A stretch of DNA of 64,000 nt from Polynucleobacter sp. MWH-Braz-FAM2G. GTDB lineage: Bacteria; Pseudomonadota; Gammaproteobacteria; Burkholderiales; Burkholderiaceae. The position numbers and the translations under genes are program-made. Positions 61,440-64,000 of this stretch are shown here, one piece after another (within the stretch, counting starts at the first letter, position 1; the number at the start of each line of letters is the position of its first letter). The stretch covers positions 434,001-498,000 of the forward strand of contig NZ_CP061300.1 in assembly GCF_018687635.1 (NCBI RefSeq), in the 5' to 3' direction. The notes beneath the pieces were generated by a model that worked only from the letters and a program-made list of their open reading frames with translations, was not told where the DNA came from and did not search any database.

Positions 61440-64000
61440 TTTGTCACCCCCGTTTTCTTTAGGGTCATTCCTGGCACTTCAAATGCTTTCACTTGTGGCC
61501 ACGTTTCTTTTGGCTCGTTTTCATCAGCAGGCGCTAGTCTAACTCTGACGTCATACCATCCAGCTTGTCCAGTGATCGGATCTGAATTACTCACAGTAAA
61601 GCCTCCCAACGGAAGCTCTTCTGAGATGAGGTGGTTTAGTAAAAATCCTTTTTTAGATTCATCTGCATCGCTGGTTAAGCTCCATGCGGATTCTGCTTTA
61701 CCAATCGCATTCCATGTCCAAACTGTGCCTGGGTCAACCGCTTCAGAATGTCTTGCCATGCATCTGACTTTGCCCCATTGAGATTCAATCCACATCCAAG
61801 CACCATCAGCAATACCGTTTTTAAGAGCAGTAGCAGTATTGACGTAGAGATAATTGTGGCTATGTATTTGTCTCAACCAGGCATTTTGGGAGTCCCAAGA
61901 GTGATACATCGCCATAGGACGTTGAGTGATAGCGTTTAAAGTAAATTTAGTGAGATCAGTAGCCTCATCTTCGAGAGGTGGATACCAGAAAGGCAGCGGA
62001 TCAAAATATTTATAAATGCGCGCTTTTAAATGCTCTGGGGGTTGCGCGCCAGGGCGCTTACCAGTGGATGCCAGTCTGAAACGTTGCAATACATCGGAGT
62101 AAATGGCGATCATGATGGGATCACTCTTTTGCCGCAGGGCATTCTCTTTGGAGAACTCTAAATATCCCTTATTCCAGTTACGCATATATTGATGCTCGGG
62201 AGGCATGTGATATTGATGTACGCAATTGTTCTCAGCGTATTTTTGCCATTGATTGGGGTTGGGCTCTCCACGCAAAGGCTTATCACCATCTTTGCCACGC
62301 CATCCTGTTAGGAAGCCAATCCCAGAATCGGGAGCTGTCTGAAAACGTGTAATGAAGTCGGGGTAATCCTTAAACTTGCGCTCTCCCTCAGGAGTGGTGA
62401 ACGCTGGGAACTTTAAGCGAGAAGCGAGTTCAATCAAGACCTCTTGAAAAGGTTTGCATTCTCCAAGTGGCTCAAGAACTGGTATACGAACAGAATCGAC
62501 TGGACCATCAAATTCGGAAATAGGTCTATCGAGCATACTCATTACATCGTGGCGCTCAAGATAAGTAGTGTCTGGAAGTACTAGGTCAGCAAAGTCAACC
62601 ATCTCGGATTGGAACGCATCGCAAACAACAAGAAATGGGATCTTGAATTCGCCATCTTCATTTTTAGCATTGAGGTGTTCGCGTACTTCCATGGTATTCA
62701 TGGTGGAGTTCCATGACATATTGGCCATGAAGATCATGAGTGTATCGATGGAGTAGGGGTCTCCCTTCACAGCATTCGTAATCACGTTATGCATTAAGCC
62801 ATGGGCCGCTAATGGATGTTCCCATGAATACGCTTTATCAATGCGCAGTGGCTTGCCGTCAGAATCGAGCGCTAAATCTTCTGGCTGAGTTGGCCATCCC
62901 AATGGAGGTTTTGCCAAAGGGGTGTTGGGCTTAATGTCGTTTTCTGAAGAAGGCGGTTTTGCGTTTGGAGGAACTTGTCTTGGGTAAGGGGGCTTATGTC
63001 TAAAGCCTCCTGGGCGATCGATGGTTCCCAGTAATGACATTAATACTGCTAAGCCACGAGTTGTTTGGAATCCGTTCGAGTGTGCGGATAATCCACGCAT
63101 CGCATGAAAAGCGACAGGCCTACCCGTTACGGATTGATGTGTTTCACCCCAAGTATCAGTCCACTGAATGGGTAATTCAAACTCTTGCCCAAATGCCGTG
63201 TCTGCCATTTCTAATGCAAGTTTGCGAATGCGATCAGCTGGAATGCTTGTAATAGCAGCAGCCCATTCAGGTGTAGTTTCACTGACTTGGCGCTTGAGTA
63301 ATTCAAATGCTGGAACCACTTTTTTACCTTGATGTGGTCCTGATCCCATGATGTATTCACCTGATAGGGCAGGCGATGTGCCTTGAGCAAAACACGGTTT
63401 CGCAGTTTGAGATTTTTCATCCCAAATGTATTTGTTGTGCGGTAAATCTAAATTGAGCGGATCAGAATCGGGGTCATATAAGAATAAGCCTTCCTCTAGA
63501 CCGGAATCCATACAGACTAGTTGTGCTGAATTACTAAAGCGCTTTAAGAAAGGGGCGTCATATTTTTCTTGGCGAATGAGTTCATGCATCAAGGCCATGA
63601 AAAGCGCTCCATCAGTTCCTGGCTTGATAGGTATCCATTCATCAGCAATTGCAGAATATCCAGTTCTTACTGGATTGATGGAGATGAAACGACCGCCTGC
63701 GCGCTTAAATTTAGATAGCGCAATCTTCATTGGGTTGCTGTGATGATCTTCAGCTGTACCAATCATGACAAATAATTTGGCTTGATCTAAGTCTGGTCCG
63801 CCGAATTCCCAGAAGCTTCCGCCGATTGTGTAAATCATTCCAGCAGCCATATTGACTGAGCAGAAACCTCCGTGGGCGGCATAGTTGGGAGTTCCAAATT
63901 GCCGTGCAAACAATCCTGTCAGAGCTTGCATCTGGTCACGACCAGTAAAGAGTGCAAATTTCTTTGGATCAGTAGCCCGTATTTTGGCGAGGCGCTCACT
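61436..64000 (-). CDS. soeA: Molybdopterin oxidoreductase, probable sulfite dehydrogenase SoeA (N-terminus outside window)
   Basis: The frame is open to the right edge (the codons beyond 63931 read LAKIRATDPKKFALFTGRDQ), so the gene is partial. DMSO-reductase family: AHGGFCSVNMAAGMIYTIGG with a Cys as candidate Mo ligand, KRAGGRFISINPVRTGYSAI, DEWIPIKPGTDGALFMALMH, LVVCDAFQSEMVDFADLVLP and a C-terminal molybdopterin-binding part. Sequence and gene order fit SoeABC, the quinone-linked cytoplasmic sulfite dehydrogenase of Allochromatium and Ruegeria. Tetrathionate or thiosulfate reductases are less likely alternatives. Xsc is next door, making sulfite the natural substrate. Confidence 0.75.
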   Translation of the reverse strand, partial: SERLAKIRATDPKKFALFTGRDQMQALTGLFARQFGTPNYAAHGGFCSVNMAAGMIYTIGGSFWEFGGPDLDQAKLFVMIGTAEDHHSNPMKIALSKFKRAGGRFISINPVRTGYSAIADEWIPIKPGTDGALFMALMHELIRQEKYDAPFLKRFSNSAQLVCMDSGLEEGLFLYDPDSDPLNLDLPHNKYIWDEKSQTAKPCFAQGTSPALSGEYIMGSGPHQGKKVVPAFELLKRQVSETTPEWAAAITSIPADRIRKLALEMADTAFGQEFELPIQWTDTWGETHQSVTGRPVAFHAMRGLSAHSNGFQTTRGLAVLMSLLGTIDRPGGFRHKPPYPRQVPPNAKPPSSENDIKPNTPLAKPPLGWPTQPEDLALDSDGKPLRIDKAYSWEHPLAAHGLMHNVITNAVKGDPYSIDTLMIFMANMSWNSTMNTMEVREHLNAKNEDGEFKIPFLVVCDAFQSEMVDFADLVLPDTTYLERHDVMSMLDRPISEFDGPVDSVRIPVLEPLGECKPFQEVLIELASRLKFPAFTTPEGERKFKDYPDFITRFQTAPDSGIGFLTGWRGKDGDKPLRGEPNPNQWQKYAENNCVHQYHMPPEHQYMRNWNKGYLEFSKENALRQKSDPIMIAIYSDVLQRFRLASTGKRPGAQPPEHLKARIYKYFDPLPFWYPPLEDEATDLTKFTLNAITQRPMAMYHSWDSQNAWLRQIHSHNYLYVNTATALKNGIADGAWMWIESQWGKVRCMARHSEAVDPGTVWTWNAIGKAESAWSLTSDADESKKGFLLNHLISEELPLGGFTVSNSDPITGQAGWYDVRVRLAPADENEPKETWPQVKAFEVPGMTLKKTGVTK

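Noticed and set aside
1..64000. tRNA, rRNA, insertion sequences, prophage
   Set aside because: I looked for T-loop-like GTTCGAATC patterns, transposase and integrase motifs and found none that hold up.

Overview
The window looks like a chromosomal segment of a small-genome, free-living betaproteobacterium of the Burkholderiales, most likely Polynucleobacter or a close relative. This rests on moderate GC, very short gene gaps, many ATGA, TAATG and GTGA overlaps, several Bug/TctC receptors, split ArnA and the isc gene order; I could not run a phylogeny. I see no rRNA, tRNA, transposase, prophage or CRISPR. Only two genes look like DNA-binding regulators (iscR and an ArsR-family gene).

Layout: 1-1059 is the 3' end of dnaB, interrupted by an intein whose C-terminal part lies at 1-333. 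From 1.1 to 12.4 kb nearly everything is on the minus strand: a small Cys-repeat secreted protein, MscS, an NlpC/P60 lipoprotein, PhoH, a peroxiredoxin, and then a full set of L-Ara4N lipid A modification genes read as (Mth938-like)-arnT-arnB-arnC-arnA(formyltransferase)-arnA(decarboxylase)-arnD. From 12.5 to 18.5 kb (plus) come alaA-hom-thrC and moeA-moaD-moaE. Then follow an MFS/GIY-YIG pair (minus), clpB behind a heat-shock promoter, a second MFS gene, aceA and a HIT protein. At 26.2-31.6 kb a TRAP transporter is joined to a fused PxpB-PxpC and PxpA, forming a probable 5-oxoproline uptake and hydrolysis operon. A Bug receptor, DUF1841, nth, rsxB-like, phaZ and tyrB follow, then uvrB. At 39.4-44.8 kb is the isc operon (iscRSUA-hscBA-fdx), with two possible IscR sites upstream.

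The last 19 kb is dominated by sulfur. A SqrR/BigR-like ArsR regulator heads a small operon with a Cys-tailed membrane protein and an AhpD-like protein. A sulfate assimilation operon (small ORF, TauE/SafE, APS-type cysH, cysD, cysN) follows on the minus strand. Next are a Bug receptor and a CobT/CobS-like pair with no CobN in view. Divergent from these is xsc (sulfoacetaldehyde acetyltransferase) with a strong promoter and palindromic operator, followed by a Bug receptor and a two-subunit aconitase X. Facing them is a molybdenum Fe-S complex most like the quinone-linked sulfite dehydrogenase SoeABC, with a nitroreductase-like fourth gene; soeA runs off the right edge. Together these suggest that Xsc releases sulfite from an organosulfonate and that SoeABC oxidises it, TauE may move it across the membrane, or it is assimilated. 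MoeA, MoaD and MoaE would help make the molybdenum cofactor that SoeA needs. The xsc-Bug-AcnX cluster, with an unusual AcnX swivel subunit, is the best candidate here for an undescribed catabolic route.
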